Positions 26,620-35,233 of a stretch of 64,000 nucleotides of DNA are shown here, piece after piece. Position 1 is the first letter of the stretch; each line of letters starts with the position of its first letter. The translations under genes were made by a program, and so were the position numbers. The notes below the pieces were generated by a model. It was not told the origin of the DNA, did not search any database, and saw nothing but the letters and a program-made list of their open reading frames with translations. This stretch comes from Iodobacter arcticus (GTDB lineage Bacteria > Pseudomonadota > Gammaproteobacteria > Burkholderiales > Chitinibacteraceae), in NCBI RefSeq assembly GCF_042664895.1, contig NZ_JBHTBQ010000014.1:310001-374000 (forward strand). The letters run 5' to 3'.

Positions 26620-27318
26620 ATGTCAGAGCCTAAAACTCATCCGCTTTTTTTGGCTGCGGCCGTTTCAGTTATTTTGGCTTCAGGGGTAGGAATGGCCAAT
26701 TGGCTGGGCTTTATTGGCAAACCTCCTGCTGAGCCGCAGGCGGTAGTGGCATCGGCCCCGGCGGTGGTTAGTGCGCCTGTACTGGCCTTGGTGGCCACTC
26801 CAGCACCTACTGCGCTACCGACTGCCGTACCTACTCCGGTAGCAGTACCTGCAACGGCTGTGCCAAAACCAGCGCCTGCTCCCAAGCCGCATCCAACGCC
26901 CAAACCTAAACCTAAGCCGGTGGCTAAACCTGCCGAAGTAGCTCAGCCCGAGCCTACTTTACGTCCTACACCAGTAAAAGAAGTATGCCGCAGCTGCGGA
27001 CGAGTGATTTCGATTCGCACTGTAGAGAAAAGAGGCGAAGGCTCGGGTGGCGGAGCGATTGCCGGCGGTGTTTTAGGTGGTGTGGTGGGGCATCAGATTG
27101 GTGGCGGTAATGGCCGTACCGTGGCCGAAGTGCTGGGCGTAATTGGCGGTGCGGTTGCTGGCCATCAGGCAGAAAAGCAATATCGCAGCGTAACGGCTTA
27201 TGAAGTGCGTGTATCGTTTGAAGACGAAAGCGAGCGTACTTACAGCTTCCAGCAGCGTCCGCCGTTTAATCAGGGTGATCGCGTTCGCACCAGTGGCGAT
27301 AGCATTGTGCAAAATTAA
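26620..27318 (+). CDS. Glycine-zipper 2TM-domain protein with proline-rich linker
   Basis: 232 residues from the ATG at 26620, preceded by TGGAG; the upstream extension is unlikely. An amino-terminal membrane anchor (residues about 8-28) is followed by a Pro/Ala/Lys-rich spacer (40-125) and a CRSCG motif near 132. The glycine-zipper segment is GGGAIAGGVLGGVVGHQIGG near 150-170. The end is a small beta-rich domain (YEVRVSFEDESERTYSF). Proteins with this SlyB/OsmB-like domain sit in the cell envelope. The proline spacer suggests a periplasm-spanning arrangement. The function is not known. Confidence 0.85.
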   Translation: MSEPKTHPLFLAAAVSVILASGVGMANWLGFIGKPPAEPQAVVASAPAVVSAPVLALVATPAPTALPTAVPTPVAVPATAVPKPAPAPKPHPTPKPKPKPVAKPAEVAQPEPTLRPTPVKEVCRSCGRVISIRTVEKRGEGSGGGAIAGGVLGGVVGHQIGGGNGRTVAEVLGVIGGAVAGHQAEKQYRSVTAYEVRVSFEDESERTYSFQQRPPFNQGDRVRTSGDSIVQN

Positions 27319-27331
27319 TTAAGCTGATTAA

Positions 27332-27367
27332 AATAACAAAAGCCGCAGCAATGCGGCTTTTGTTATT
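27332..27367. terminator. Bidirectional terminator between convergent genes
   Basis: Perfect 16-base arms (27332-27347 and 27352-27367, AATAACAAAAGCCGCA and its complement) surround the loop GCAA. Each arm provides a T-rich exit, so the hairpin serves both the glycine-zipper gene and ntrC. Confidence 0.85.
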
Positions 27368-27407
27368 AAGGGCTCATGATTTTACTGCCGGATTGAGCAG
27401 ATTAAAA

Positions 27408-28817
27408 TCAGCTGTTTTCCATCCCTAATTCTTGGATTTTCCGAGTAAGGGTATTGCGCCCCCAGCCCAGTAACTCTGCGGCTTCAATGCGCTTGCCACC
27501 GGTATAGGCGAGGGCACGTTCGATCACTACGCGCTCAAAAGCGGGGGTCAGCTCATCTAAAATACGGCTATCACCGCGGCTAAGCCGCTGGCTGATTTCG
27601 GCACCTAAATGGCTTAACCAATCTCCGCTGCGAATCGCTATTTCACCCTTTTCTGCGCTGAGCTCTGGTGGCAGATCGCCGGGCTGAACCAAGGCTCCGG
27701 GCGCCATCACGGTAATCCAGTGGCATAGGTTTTCTAGCTGGCGCACATTGCCAGGAAAACTAAACGCAGCCAGTTTAGCCATCGCATCGTCAGTGAGGCG
27801 CTTGGCTTCAATGCCTAGCTCGCTGGCTGATTTGCCAAGGAAGAAGCGCGCCAGCAAGGGAATATCTTCTGATCGCTCACGCAGCGCAGGTAAGCGCAGG
27901 CGAATCACATTAAGGCGGTGAAATAAGTCTTCCCGAAACTGCCCCTGCTTGACGCGCTCTTCTAAATGCTGATGCGTGGCGGCAATGACTCGTACATTGG
28001 CTTTAATGGGCTGATGGCCGCCTACCCGGTAATAAAAGCCATCCGAAAGGACACGTAATAAGCGCGTTTGCAGTTCGGGAGGCATATCTCCAATTTCATC
28101 TAAAAATAGCGTGCCGTTTTCTGCCTGCTCAAAGCGACCCTGCCGCTTGGCGTCCGCGCCGGTAAAGGCGCCTCTTTCATGGCCAAATAATTCGGATTCC
28201 AGTAAGTCTTTAGGGATGGCCGCGGTGTTAATGGCAACAAAGGGACGGGCAGAGCGCGGGCTGTGCCGGTGCAGGGCGCGGGCGACCAGTTCTTTTCCGC
28301 TACCCGATTCGCCGGTGATTAACACGGTTGCTGCAGACTGGCTTAAGCGGCCAATTGCTCTGAAGACGTCTTGCATGGCCGGAGCCTGGCCGAGGATTTC
28401 TGGCGCAGGCGACGCTGCTTGAGCTGGGCTGCCTTCTTGGTGGGTGGAAAATCGCTGGCTTTCTTCGATCGCCCGTCTGATCAGCGCAGTGGCCTGATCT
28501 ACATCAAAGGGCTTGGGCAGATATTCAAACGCGCCGCCTTGAAATGCCGAGACGGCACTATCCAAATCTGAATGGGCGGTCATGATAATTACGGGCAGAT
28601 TAGGCCAGTCTTGCTTGACGATCTCTAAAAATTGCAAGCCAGATTCGCCGGGCATGCGGATATCGCAAACGATGGCTTGGGGCTGTTCCTGCGTGAGCTT
28701 GGCAAGGGCTTCGGTGGCAGAGGAAAAGCTGCTATGCGAGATGTTTTCTCTGGCAAGGGCTTTTTCAAATACCCAACGAATAGATCGGTCATCATCAATA
28801 ATCCAGACAGCGCTCAT
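27408..28817 (-). CDS. ntrC: Nitrogen regulation response regulator NtrC
   Basis: 469 residues in three parts. The receiver has the phospho-accepting Asp52 in VCDIRMPGESG. The central AAA+ sigma-54 activation domain has Walker A GESGSGKE at 169-176 and the sigma-54 contact loop GAFTGA at 216-221. The carboxyl Fis-type helix-turn-helix is in RIEAAELLGWGRNTLTRKIQELG. Phosphorylated NtrC binds TGCACC-N5-GGTGCA enhancers and opens sigma-54 promoters under nitrogen limitation. Two such sites occur in this window, before ntrB and before glnA. The start overlaps ntrB by four bases. Confidence 0.97.
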   Translation of the reverse strand: MSAVWIIDDDRSIRWVFEKALARENISHSSFSSATEALAKLTQEQPQAIVCDIRMPGESGLQFLEIVKQDWPNLPVIIMTAHSDLDSAVSAFQGGAFEYLPKPFDVDQATALIRRAIEESQRFSTHQEGSPAQAASPAPEILGQAPAMQDVFRAIGRLSQSAATVLITGESGSGKELVARALHRHSPRSARPFVAINTAAIPKDLLESELFGHERGAFTGADAKRQGRFEQAENGTLFLDEIGDMPPELQTRLLRVLSDGFYYRVGGHQPIKANVRVIAATHQHLEERVKQGQFREDLFHRLNVIRLRLPALRERSEDIPLLARFFLGKSASELGIEAKRLTDDAMAKLAAFSFPGNVRQLENLCHWITVMAPGALVQPGDLPPELSAEKGEIAIRSGDWLSHLGAEISQRLSRGDSRILDELTPAFERVVIERALAYTGGKRIEAAELLGWGRNTLTRKIQELGMENS

Positions 28818-29881
28818 GGTTTTTCCTGTGTGGAGTCGTGTTGCCAGCCATTGAGTGGCAGAAGCAGGCTAAAGCAGGTTTGGCCGGGGCGGCTTTCAAA
28901 TTCGATGGTGCCGTGGTGCTGCACCACAAAGGTATGGGCCAGATGCAGGCCAATGCCTGTGCCACCGGGGCGGCCGGAGACCAGCGGGTAAAATAGTGTT
29001 TCTTTGAGTGAGTCGGGAATCCCAGGCCCGTTATCAATAATTTGAATTTGCAGTGCAAGCGGAAAGCGGCGGCGATTGAGCGTTACTTGCCTTGCGATGC
29101 GGGTGCGCAAGAAAATCTCACCCACTCCTGCCATTGCCTGCACGGCATTGCGAACAATATTGAGCACGGCTTGTATCAGCTGCTCCTGATCGGCAATCAG
29201 GTTGGGCAGGCTGGTGTCGTAATCCCGCTTAACGGATAAGCCATTGGGAGTTTCGGCCAAAGCAAGGCTGCGTACTCGCTCCAATACCTCATGAATATTG
29301 AGCTCGGTTAGTTTAGGCAGGCGATGCGGGGTAAGCAGGCGATCGAGCAGCCTTTGCAGGCGCTGCGATTCATCAATAATGACCTGGGTGTATTCTTGTA
29401 GCTCACGGCTATGCAGCTCGCTTGATAGCAATTGGGCCGCGCCACGTATTCCGCCCAGCGGGTTTTTGATTTCGTGTGCCAGATTACGGATCAGCTCTCG
29501 GTTGGCTTGTTGCTGCGCTTGCAGCCTCGCTTCATTCACAATTTTGCGTTGCTGATCCATCTGGCGGATTTCAACCAAGGCCGCCGCTGCGCTGGTTTCG
29601 ATGGGGCTGGCAGTGAGCGTGACATAAACATCGCCATGATTGGTGGAAAGCAGCAGCTCGTGCTCGGTAATGCTGATGTTTTCGGTGCAAGCGGTGATCA
29701 CCGCGCTCACAATCGGGCTATGTGGCTCTAGGCAGGCGGAGAGCGTCATCCCGATATCATCCTGGCGCAGACTGAGCAGGTCGGTTGCAGCAGGGTTAAC
29801 GTAAACCAGCGTGCCATTGGCTGCAACGGCAATGACAGCATCGTCTAAAAATTCAAGGCCGGAGAATGGAGTATGGCTCAT
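28814..29881 (-). CDS. ntrB: Nitrogen regulation sensor kinase NtrB
   Basis: 355 residues, soluble. An amino-terminal PAS domain covers about 10-110 (FLDDAVIAVAANGTLVYVNPAA). The HisKA domain has NLAHEIKNPLGGIRGAAQLL with phospho-His136. The HATPase domain has IIDNGPGIP and GGTGIGLHLAHTFVVQHHG. NtrB phosphorylates NtrC when nitrogen is scarce and, with PII, dephosphorylates it when nitrogen is plentiful. The gene is cotranscribed with ntrC. It is preceded by a sigma-54-like promoter and an NtrC palindrome, which implies autoregulation. Confidence 0.96.
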   Translation of the reverse strand: MSHTPFSGLEFLDDAVIAVAANGTLVYVNPAATDLLSLRQDDIGMTLSACLEPHSPIVSAVITACTENISITEHELLLSTNHGDVYVTLTASPIETSAAAALVEIRQMDQQRKIVNEARLQAQQQANRELIRNLAHEIKNPLGGIRGAAQLLSSELHSRELQEYTQVIIDESQRLQRLLDRLLTPHRLPKLTELNIHEVLERVRSLALAETPNGLSVKRDYDTSLPNLIADQEQLIQAVLNIVRNAVQAMAGVGEIFLRTRIARQVTLNRRRFPLALQIQIIDNGPGIPDSLKETLFYPLVSGRPGGTGIGLHLAHTFVVQHHGTIEFESRPGQTCFSLLLPLNGWQHDSTQEKP

Positions 29882-29918
29882 GGCTGCTTGGCCCCCAAGG
29901 TCGTATCTTCAGATGTGT

Positions 29919-29934
29919 AGCAATTTGCGGGCCA
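29919..29934 (-). promoter_or_regulatory. Sigma-54-like promoter of ntrBC
   Basis: On the minus strand the sequence reads TGGCCC-GCAAA-TTGCT, differing from the consensus TGGCAC-N5-TTGCW at one base. The start site would fall near 29907, 25 bases before the ntrB ATG. Confidence 0.6.
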
Positions 29935-29977
29935 GCTGAAAAGTGGCGCAGTCTGGTGCTTTAGAGATAAGCATACA

Positions 29978-30008
29978 CGAGCAATGCACCATGGTGGTGC
30001 ATTGCTCG
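29978..30008. promoter_or_regulatory. NtrC-binding palindrome upstream of ntrBC
   Basis: The core TGCACCATGGTGGTGCA (29985-30001) fits TGCACC-N5-GGTGCA exactly. The symmetry continues for seven more bases on each side (CGAGCAA/TTGCTCG), giving 13-base perfect arms. It lies about 55 bases upstream of the sigma-54-like element, a normal enhancer distance. It could also act as a hairpin ending the DUF4124 transcript, but there is no U-run. Confidence 0.78.
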
Positions 30009-30051
30009 TCTGGGTGGTGCGCGAGTGTTTGCTAAGAGGGGAGTGGTTGTT

Positions 30052-30531
30052 TTAGCGCAGACGGCTGATTTCAGATTGCAGAGCGCTGATGTTTTTTTCG
30101 TGCAGAGTCATGTTATTGCGAATACGGCCTATTTTTTCCACATACTTTTGTGGGCTGGCTTTTTCTTCAGGCGTTTTGCTGCTTTCGGCCTCAGATAATA
30201 AACGACGTGCATTGGCGAGGTTTTTTTGCTCGCTGCTAAGCTCTTCATTCAAAATTAAATGGCGATTACTATCGCGGCTTTTTTGTGTGGCAGCATCTAC
30301 ACGAGGAAAATTACCGGGTGTGGCTGTTTGCGGGCTGCGCTCTCTTGGGGCCGCATTACCGCGGGAACGAGGCGCAGGGATCATCGCGCCTGGCTCGGCC
30401 AAAATACGTTGCGCATTGCGCATGGGAATATTGGAAAAAGTGACATTACCTTGCTCGTCCACATACTTATAAATATCAGCGTGGGCTAGCGGGGCAATGC
30501 AGATGATGGATATTAAAAGATACTTTAGCAT
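30052..30531 (-). CDS. DUF4124 periplasmic protein
   Basis: 159 residues with a signal peptide (LLISIICIAPLAHA). The short DUF4124 domain follows (DIYKYVDEQGNVTFSNIP, residues 19-36). The rest is a charged linker and a carboxyl coiled coil (NNMTLHEKNISALQSEISRL). DUF4124 proteins are common beside glnA/ntrB genes in betaproteobacteria, but their role is not known. It is last in the HAD, SelW-like, DUF4124 series, with 15 bases to the preceding gene. Confidence 0.88.
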   Translation of the reverse strand: MLKYLLISIICIAPLAHADIYKYVDEQGNVTFSNIPMRNAQRILAEPGAMIPAPRSRGNAAPRERSPQTATPGNFPRVDAATQKSRDSNRHLILNEELSSEQKNLANARRLLSEAESSKTPEEKASPQKYVEKIGRIRNNMTLHEKNISALQSEISRLR

Positions 30532-30546
30532 GGGCGTAACTTAACA

Positions 30547-30840
30547 TTAATCAGACTTGTATTCACTATGGCCTAATGGTTTTTCGGGCGCAATTAAATC
30601 CCTAACGCGTTGTTTTAATTCTTTTGCTTCAGGGAAGCGGCCTTCTGTTTTTCTATCCCAGATAATCTGCTCCATGCAAGTCACCACAAAAATACCGCCT
30701 GTGCCTGGCTGCAAAGCGACTTCACCCAGCTCTTCAGAAAAGGTGGAAAGCAGCTCTTGCGCTAACCACGCCGAGCGCAGCAGCCAGTTGCACTGGGTGC
30801 AATACAAAATACTGATGCGTGGTTGCCTGATCTGATTCAT
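30547..30840 (-). CDS. SelT/SelW/SelH (Rdx) family thioredoxin-like protein
   Basis: 97 residues with a single small thioredoxin-like domain. The redox motif is CTQC within ISILYCTQCNWLLRSAWLA near residues 14-17, so the eukaryotic selenocysteine position is a cysteine here. LQPGTGGIFVV and the late VRDLIAPEKPLGHSE are conserved in bacterial members. The family is thought to act in redox control; the partner is unknown. Its start overlaps the HAD gene stop by one base (TAATG), so the two are coupled. Confidence 0.88.
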   Translation of the reverse strand: MNQIRQPRISILYCTQCNWLLRSAWLAQELLSTFSEELGEVALQPGTGGIFVVTCMEQIIWDRKTEGRFPEAKELKQRVRDLIAPEKPLGHSEYKSD

Positions 30841-31463
30841 TAAAATTTAAGGCCTAGTTGATGCAATTGCTCTGCGGTATGGGCGGCGCTGGTGTGGTGA
30901 ATGCCATGCCAGCCTAATTGTGTCGCGGCATCTGCATTTTTGGCCACATCGTCGATAAAAACCAGCTCATTAGGGTGTAAATCAGGAATCGCTTGAGCTA
31001 TTCGCTCAAACATAGCCTGATAAATGGCCGGATCGGGTTTGATTAAGCCTAAACGGCCAGAAACCACAATATCTTTAAAGCGATGCAAAAGGGGATAGTT
31101 TTCCCAAGCATAAGGGAAAGTCTCATCCGACCAATTGGTCAGGCCATAAAGCGGGATTTCGGCAGCTTCTAATTGCTCCATCAGTGCAACACCCTCAGCG
31201 AGCGTGCCGCGTAATGTTTCTGGCCAGCGGGCATAAAATGCAGTTATCCATTCTGCATATTCAGGAAATTCGGCCTGTTTGATTTGATTGGCTTTCGCAA
31301 TACTTCGGCCACGGTCTTGTTCGATATTCCATTCACCATTGCAAACATGGCTTAAGAAAAATGCCCGTTCTTTTTCATCGACAATTAATTTTCGATAAAG
31401 ATAATCAGGATTCCAATCAAATAAAACACCACCAAAATCAAACACTACGGCACGAATAGCCAT
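30840..31463 (-). CDS. HAD-superfamily phosphatase, YihX-like
   Basis: 207 residues. Motif I is VFDFGGVLFDWNP with the nucleophile Asp9. Motif II is GLTNWS. Motif III/IV is in GLIKPDPAIY and FIDDVAKNADAA. The cap is a small helical insert after motif I. This pattern fits subclass IA phosphatases such as YihX (alpha-glucose-1-phosphatase). The third residue of motif I is Gly instead of Asp, as in YihX-type enzymes. The true substrate is not determined. It is the first gene of the unit with the SelW-like and DUF4124 genes. Confidence 0.88.
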   Translation of the reverse strand: MAIRAVVFDFGGVLFDWNPDYLYRKLIVDEKERAFFLSHVCNGEWNIEQDRGRSIAKANQIKQAEFPEYAEWITAFYARWPETLRGTLAEGVALMEQLEAAEIPLYGLTNWSDETFPYAWENYPLLHRFKDIVVSGRLGLIKPDPAIYQAMFERIAQAIPDLHPNELVFIDDVAKNADAATQLGWHGIHHTSAAHTAEQLHQLGLKF

Positions 31464-31625
31464 GATGAAATGCTCAATGGATAAGAGATGACTCTATTGT
31501 ACCCGTCAGCTTGGCAGATTGTATGACACTGAGGCTTATTTGATATTCAGTGTCCAATGTATTTACAGGGGAGGTAAAACCTGCGGCTTGTACGATTCAA
31601 CGCCGCCGGTTTCATTTGATTGGCT

Positions 31626-32084
31626 TTAGATCTCTAAGCTGTAATAGCGATAAGTTTGATCGAGCTGATAGCCCAGTGATTCATATAAGGCCTGCGCGTG
31701 GTGATTATCGTAGGCTGTGGATAAATCAAGGCGCACTGCGCCAGTTTGCTTGGCATGCAGACGGGCTTTGTCCATCAGCAGGCGTGATACACCCATGCCT
31801 CTTGCGGATTCATCAACAAATAAATCGTATAAAACCCAGACTCTGGCTGCTGCTATTGAGCAAAATGAAGGGTAAAGCTGGATAAACCCAAGCCCTTTGC
31901 CTTCATCATTACTGGCCAACAAAATGACACTTTCATTTAATGCGAGCCGTTGCTGCAAAAAATCATGTGCGATTTGTAGATTGCTCTCTTGCTGATAAAA
32001 AATACGGTAGGCATTAAATAAAGGCGCTAATTGATTTAGATCATCTAAATTGGCATAGCGGATAAAACATGGTTTAGTCATCAA
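31626..32084 (-). CDS. GNAT-family N-acetyltransferase
   Basis: 152 residues in a single GNAT domain. The acetyl-CoA loop is VDESARGMGVSRLLMDKAR (about 91-109). The carboxyl motif ALYESLGYQLDQTYRYYSLEI is also typical. It transfers an acetyl group to an amine of unknown identity. The start overlaps the preceding membrane-protein gene by 11 bases. The 162-bp gap after its stop contains only a degenerate GGGTTTCACCC-like hairpin (31561-31615). Confidence 0.88.
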   Translation of the reverse strand: MMTKPCFIRYANLDDLNQLAPLFNAYRIFYQQESNLQIAHDFLQQRLALNESVILLASNDEGKGLGFIQLYPSFCSIAAARVWVLYDLFVDESARGMGVSRLLMDKARLHAKQTGAVRLDLSTAYDNHHAQALYESLGYQLDQTYRYYSLEI

Positions 32085-32496
32085 TACTTACCTTTTTTGA
32101 TACGAGAGGATCAAGAAAAACGCCGAGTAATTGAGCAAGGCCAATGGCCAGTGGAATAGCGCCTGTCCAACAGAAAATGGATGGAAAGTCACTATAGCGG
32201 AAAAATACTAACAAGCCTGCTCCTACTCCGACAAGGGTGAGCGCTTGGTGCAAGCGAGTGCTAGCCGTGCTTATTTTTGTAGAAGATAAGTTTTTTATAA
32301 TTTCTTTTGCAGGAGAATTAAATAACTCTGGCGGAATTGGCAAGTCCTTGGAGAGCATTTTTTGGATTGTTTCATGCTGCAACTGAAGCTTTTGATGGTG
32401 AAAGTAGAACACGATCGCCACGATAAACACCGGCATTAAAATAGACACAATACAAATGATGGTGTCAGGAGGGAAGAAGGCTTGCAGAGCATTCAT
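32074..32496 (-). CDS. Small membrane protein, DUF6249-like
   Basis: 140 residues. A membrane helix at about 13-32 is followed by a basic linker (HHQKLQLQHETIQKMLSKDLPIPPELF). Two more hydrophobic segments are near 84-100 and 110-130. The IPPELF pattern after the first helix is seen in DUF6249 proteins, which often sit beside ECF sigma factors; no sigma factor is present here. The function is unknown. It is placed between the J-domain cluster and the GNAT gene on the same strand. Confidence 0.7.
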   Translation of the reverse strand: MNALQAFFPPDTIICIVSILMPVFIVAIVFYFHHQKLQLQHETIQKMLSKDLPIPPELFNSPAKEIIKNLSSTKISTASTRLHQALTLVGVGAGLLVFFRYSDFPSIFCWTGAIPLAIGLAQLLGVFLDPLVSKKVSIDD

Positions 32497-32619
32497 GGTG
32501 TTTTCCTTGGGCGGCGGTATACGTTTATTCTGACGTCATACCACCGTTTTTGGCAAGGAAATCGCGATAATGGCTAGGGGCAAGCTGTCACTGCTGCTGT
32601 CATATTGAGTGAAGCAGTT

Positions 32620-33837
32620 TTAATAACGCTCTTTCCAAGTGGCATTACAGGTTGATTGTAAGTATTTGAGCGCACGTTCCATGTAAAAGTCAGGGCGATC
32701 AGGATCATTATCTGCAAGGGCATCGCTGGCGGCATTGTTTAAATCGTTGTACCAGAATTTTTTGAGCTCATCTTTATAGATGTCAGGAATATTATTCTCA
32801 ATAAAGTCATGGATAGATTCTGAGTTAAATCCTGATGTTCTAAAGTGGCTAATGACTTCTTTTGCCTCACGTTTTAGCATGCTGGGCTTTAAAGGCAGAC
32901 CGCTTGCTGCAAATAAAAATAAGGTGGAAATAACGCTGTCGTCATCGTTATTCTGATGAGTGAGTTTCCGCCAGTTATTGGCGATTTCATGATCATGGTT
33001 ACTAATTTCACTGATATCACCATCACAAATATAGTAGGCCTCAGGCATAAACTGAGGCGTTTTCATTTTTGTTAGCTCATTAGCTATAAATAAATCCATT
33101 TCTATTTGTGCTGTTTGCTGAATAGAAGTGGGGGCTGCTGCAAAAAATAGCTTAAATCGCTCTGTATTTAATGTGGCTTTTTTATTTGTTGCAGATTTAA
33201 TGAGTTTGCTGATTTCAGCCCGATTCGGTAGTTTTAATTTAGCTTCTTTCACCCATAAAATGAGCATTACGCTTTGAATGAGCGATTCTGCATCACAAAA
33301 AGCATCTGCAGTTAAGCTCATTTTCTTTGCCAGCCAAAAACCTAAATCTATTTTTTTCTGATAGCCAGATCTTTTATTGACCTCTGCCTGATATTTAGCT
33401 AAGGAGATATGCTCAGCCGAAGTTTGCTGATTTAAATATGATTGTTGCTCTTCGGCTGATTCATTCTGCGGCTGAATCAGCAGCGTTTCACGGGGCATGG
33501 CGTGCAGTTTTCTGAGCATATCAGCCCCTGCCTTGGAATGAGATAGCAGGGTATTGTTGCGCAATGACAGGGCCGCAGCTTGAAGATCGCCCTGAGAAAT
33601 ACTTTCAAGGTAGAGGCTAATTAAATTAACGGTACGAATTAATGCCAGCTCAATATCCGGGCGCAGATAGGCCGTGCCAAAGTAATTGGCAATCTGTACC
33701 ATGCCTTTGGCTAAATCTGCGTGAATGATCTGTATGCGTTCAGGCGTAATCATTCCTTGCGCTACGCCGTAGCTTAAGGCTTTTTCAAAGAAACGGCGGC
33801 TATCAAAAGTGGATAGTGTGGTAGACACTATGCTCAT
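32620..33837 (-). CDS. Hypothetical protein of the J-domain cluster (405 aa)
   Basis: 405 residues, soluble and mostly helical, with no signal, membrane segment or enzyme motif that I recognise. The amino third (FFEKALSYGVAQGMITPERI to residue about 105) resembles an all-helical adaptor. A Gln/Glu-rich stretch follows near 120-140. The carboxyl end has a predicted helical region with many acidic residues (ALADNDPDRPDFYMERALKY). It lies 11 bases after the 254-residue gene and is probably the last gene of the unit dnaJ-like, 178 aa, 254 aa, 405 aa. A real gene is supported by length, spacing and codon use like its neighbours. The function is unknown. Confidence 0.75.
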   Translation of the reverse strand: MSIVSTTLSTFDSRRFFEKALSYGVAQGMITPERIQIIHADLAKGMVQIANYFGTAYLRPDIELALIRTVNLISLYLESISQGDLQAAALSLRNNTLLSHSKAGADMLRKLHAMPRETLLIQPQNESAEEQQSYLNQQTSAEHISLAKYQAEVNKRSGYQKKIDLGFWLAKKMSLTADAFCDAESLIQSVMLILWVKEAKLKLPNRAEISKLIKSATNKKATLNTERFKLFFAAAPTSIQQTAQIEMDLFIANELTKMKTPQFMPEAYYICDGDISEISNHDHEIANNWRKLTHQNNDDDSVISTLFLFAASGLPLKPSMLKREAKEVISHFRTSGFNSESIHDFIENNIPDIYKDELKKFWYNDLNNAASDALADNDPDRPDFYMERALKYLQSTCNATWKERY

Positions 33838-33848
33838 GTATTTTCCTT

Positions 33849-34613
33849 TTAGATTGCAGATTCTTCGGCGTCATTTTCAAGATCAATGCTTTTTAGCAAA
33901 TCTTCAATCAGTGTGTTGCTGATCGTTTTGCTTTCTTGCTTGATATATTTAGCGAGTAAGCGGCCTTGCAGTTCCAGAATAAGGTGGTCGAATACATCGG
34001 CTAGCTCATGAAATAAGACCCAAATGGTTTCTTTCCAATCGCTATCAGCAATTTCTGCGCGGGAAATATTCCATTTTAATTTATCGATAATATGTTCTGT
34101 GGAGTGAAACACTTCAAAGAATTCTTTAATTTCATCAAGCGTGCTACTTCCATCATCACAGATAAAAGGCAGTGTTGTGCTGGTATTACAGGCGTGCAGC
34201 ACAAAGTTAAATACGTCTTCGTGATAGTCATTAAAATAATCCGCTAATGTTTCTATGCCTGCTGGTTTAGTCTGGTAAATGGCCTCTAAATAATCCGCTG
34301 TTTCATCGGCACTTTTATAAATGACCAGATTCATCATGGCACGCAGTTTATCTTTGCTGCGATCGCCGTATTGCGTATCTAGCACAATGGCGCGGGCAAA
34401 TTGCTCAGGCGTAACCATCAGGCTGAGTACTGATTCTTTGGATGAGTCGTATTCACGCATAATAGCGAGTAAGTCTTTAGCCGGTACTTCTTCTAAAATT
34501 TCAGCCAGCGCATAATCACCGTGCTGATCTGCAATATCTGATAGCTCTTTTTCTGCGCCGATAATATCGCCGACTAGAATTAATTTTGATGCATTGATGA
34601 TTGCTGGATGCAT
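33849..34613 (-). CDS. Hypothetical helical protein of the J-domain cluster (254 aa)
   Basis: 254 residues. Residues about 33-75 (ALAEILEEVPAKDLLAIMRE, then MVTPEQFARAIVLD) look like the short helical repeats of MgtE amino domains or DUF6178 proteins, which act as protein-interaction modules. This is a by-eye resemblance only. The rest is helical and acidic, and the end is EDLLKSIDLENDAEESAI. No membrane segment is present, so it is not a magnesium channel. An 83-base gap separates it from the preceding 178-residue gene; the following 405-residue gene starts 11 bases later. Confidence 0.72.
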   Translation of the reverse strand: MHPAIINASKLILVGDIIGAEKELSDIADQHGDYALAEILEEVPAKDLLAIMREYDSSKESVLSLMVTPEQFARAIVLDTQYGDRSKDKLRAMMNLVIYKSADETADYLEAIYQTKPAGIETLADYFNDYHEDVFNFVLHACNTSTTLPFICDDGSSTLDEIKEFFEVFHSTEHIIDKLKWNISRAEIADSDWKETIWVLFHELADVFDHLILELQGRLLAKYIKQESKTISNTLIEDLLKSIDLENDAEESAI

Positions 34614-34696
34614 TTCAAATCCTTTATCTCTTTAATTTTTGAGCTGAGCAAAAGTTTTTTGGCTACTTTGAGCCGGCTTGCTGAAAGCGTAACGAT

Positions 34697-35233
34697 TTAA
34701 TTGTTTTCAGTTTCTACTGATTCAAAACCCTGCTCGCTCAGCCAATCTGATCCCGATTCATTTAATTGAAGCGCGCCATCTTCATCATCGTCGAAATCGT
34801 CGTTTTCAATGACTTCGGCGTGGGCGGTGTGCGTACCGTTGCTGCGCATAAATTCTAATGCAGCGGCCATGACCATAAAGAAATCGCCGCCTTCTGCTTC
34901 TAAAGTGGCATTGATTAGTTTCTCTGCCCAGTTGGCGATGCTTAAATGGCTGCTTAGCTCATCCCATGAAATAAAATCATCGCCATAGCCTTCTGGCTCG
35001 CTAAAAATAATGTGCTGCATTACTTTGGGACTATTAAAGCTAAAAGCATTGTGAAAAATAACTGCGACCATTTCTGGGGCAAATTCAATCATCGGCAGGA
35101 TGTGGGCAATTTCCCGGCGTTTTTCATCAAGTCGTTTTTTAAGTGCAGATCTGCCTTCAGAATCGCTGGATAAATCATCTAGCTCGGCTTCATAGCTGGC
35201 GTAAAGATCGGCAAAGTAAGGGGCAATGCTCAC
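34697..35233 (-). CDS. Hypothetical acidic protein coupled to the J-domain gene (178 aa)
   Basis: 178 residues, cytoplasmic. The amino part is helical with many charges (YASYEAELDDLSSDSEGRSA). The middle is more hydrophobic (MIEFAPEMVAVIFHNAFSF). The tail from about 143 is very acidic (ENDDFDDDEDGALQLNE). The start overlaps the stop of the J-domain gene by four bases, so the two are translated together. That suggests a direct partnership. I do not recognise the family. Confidence 0.72.
   Translation of the reverse strand: MSIAPYFADLYASYEAELDDLSSDSEGRSALKKRLDEKRREIAHILPMIEFAPEMVAVIFHNAFSFNSPKVMQHIIFSEPEGYGDDFISWDELSSHLSIANWAEKLINATLEAEGGDFFMVMAAALEFMRSNGTHTAHAEVIENDDFDDDEDGALQLNESGSDWLSEQGFESVETENN

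Noticed and set aside
31561..31615. Degenerate GGTAAAACC/GGTTTCA hairpin after the GNAT gene
   Set aside because: It resembles the GGGTGAAACCC palindromes but has too many differences to list as a copy.
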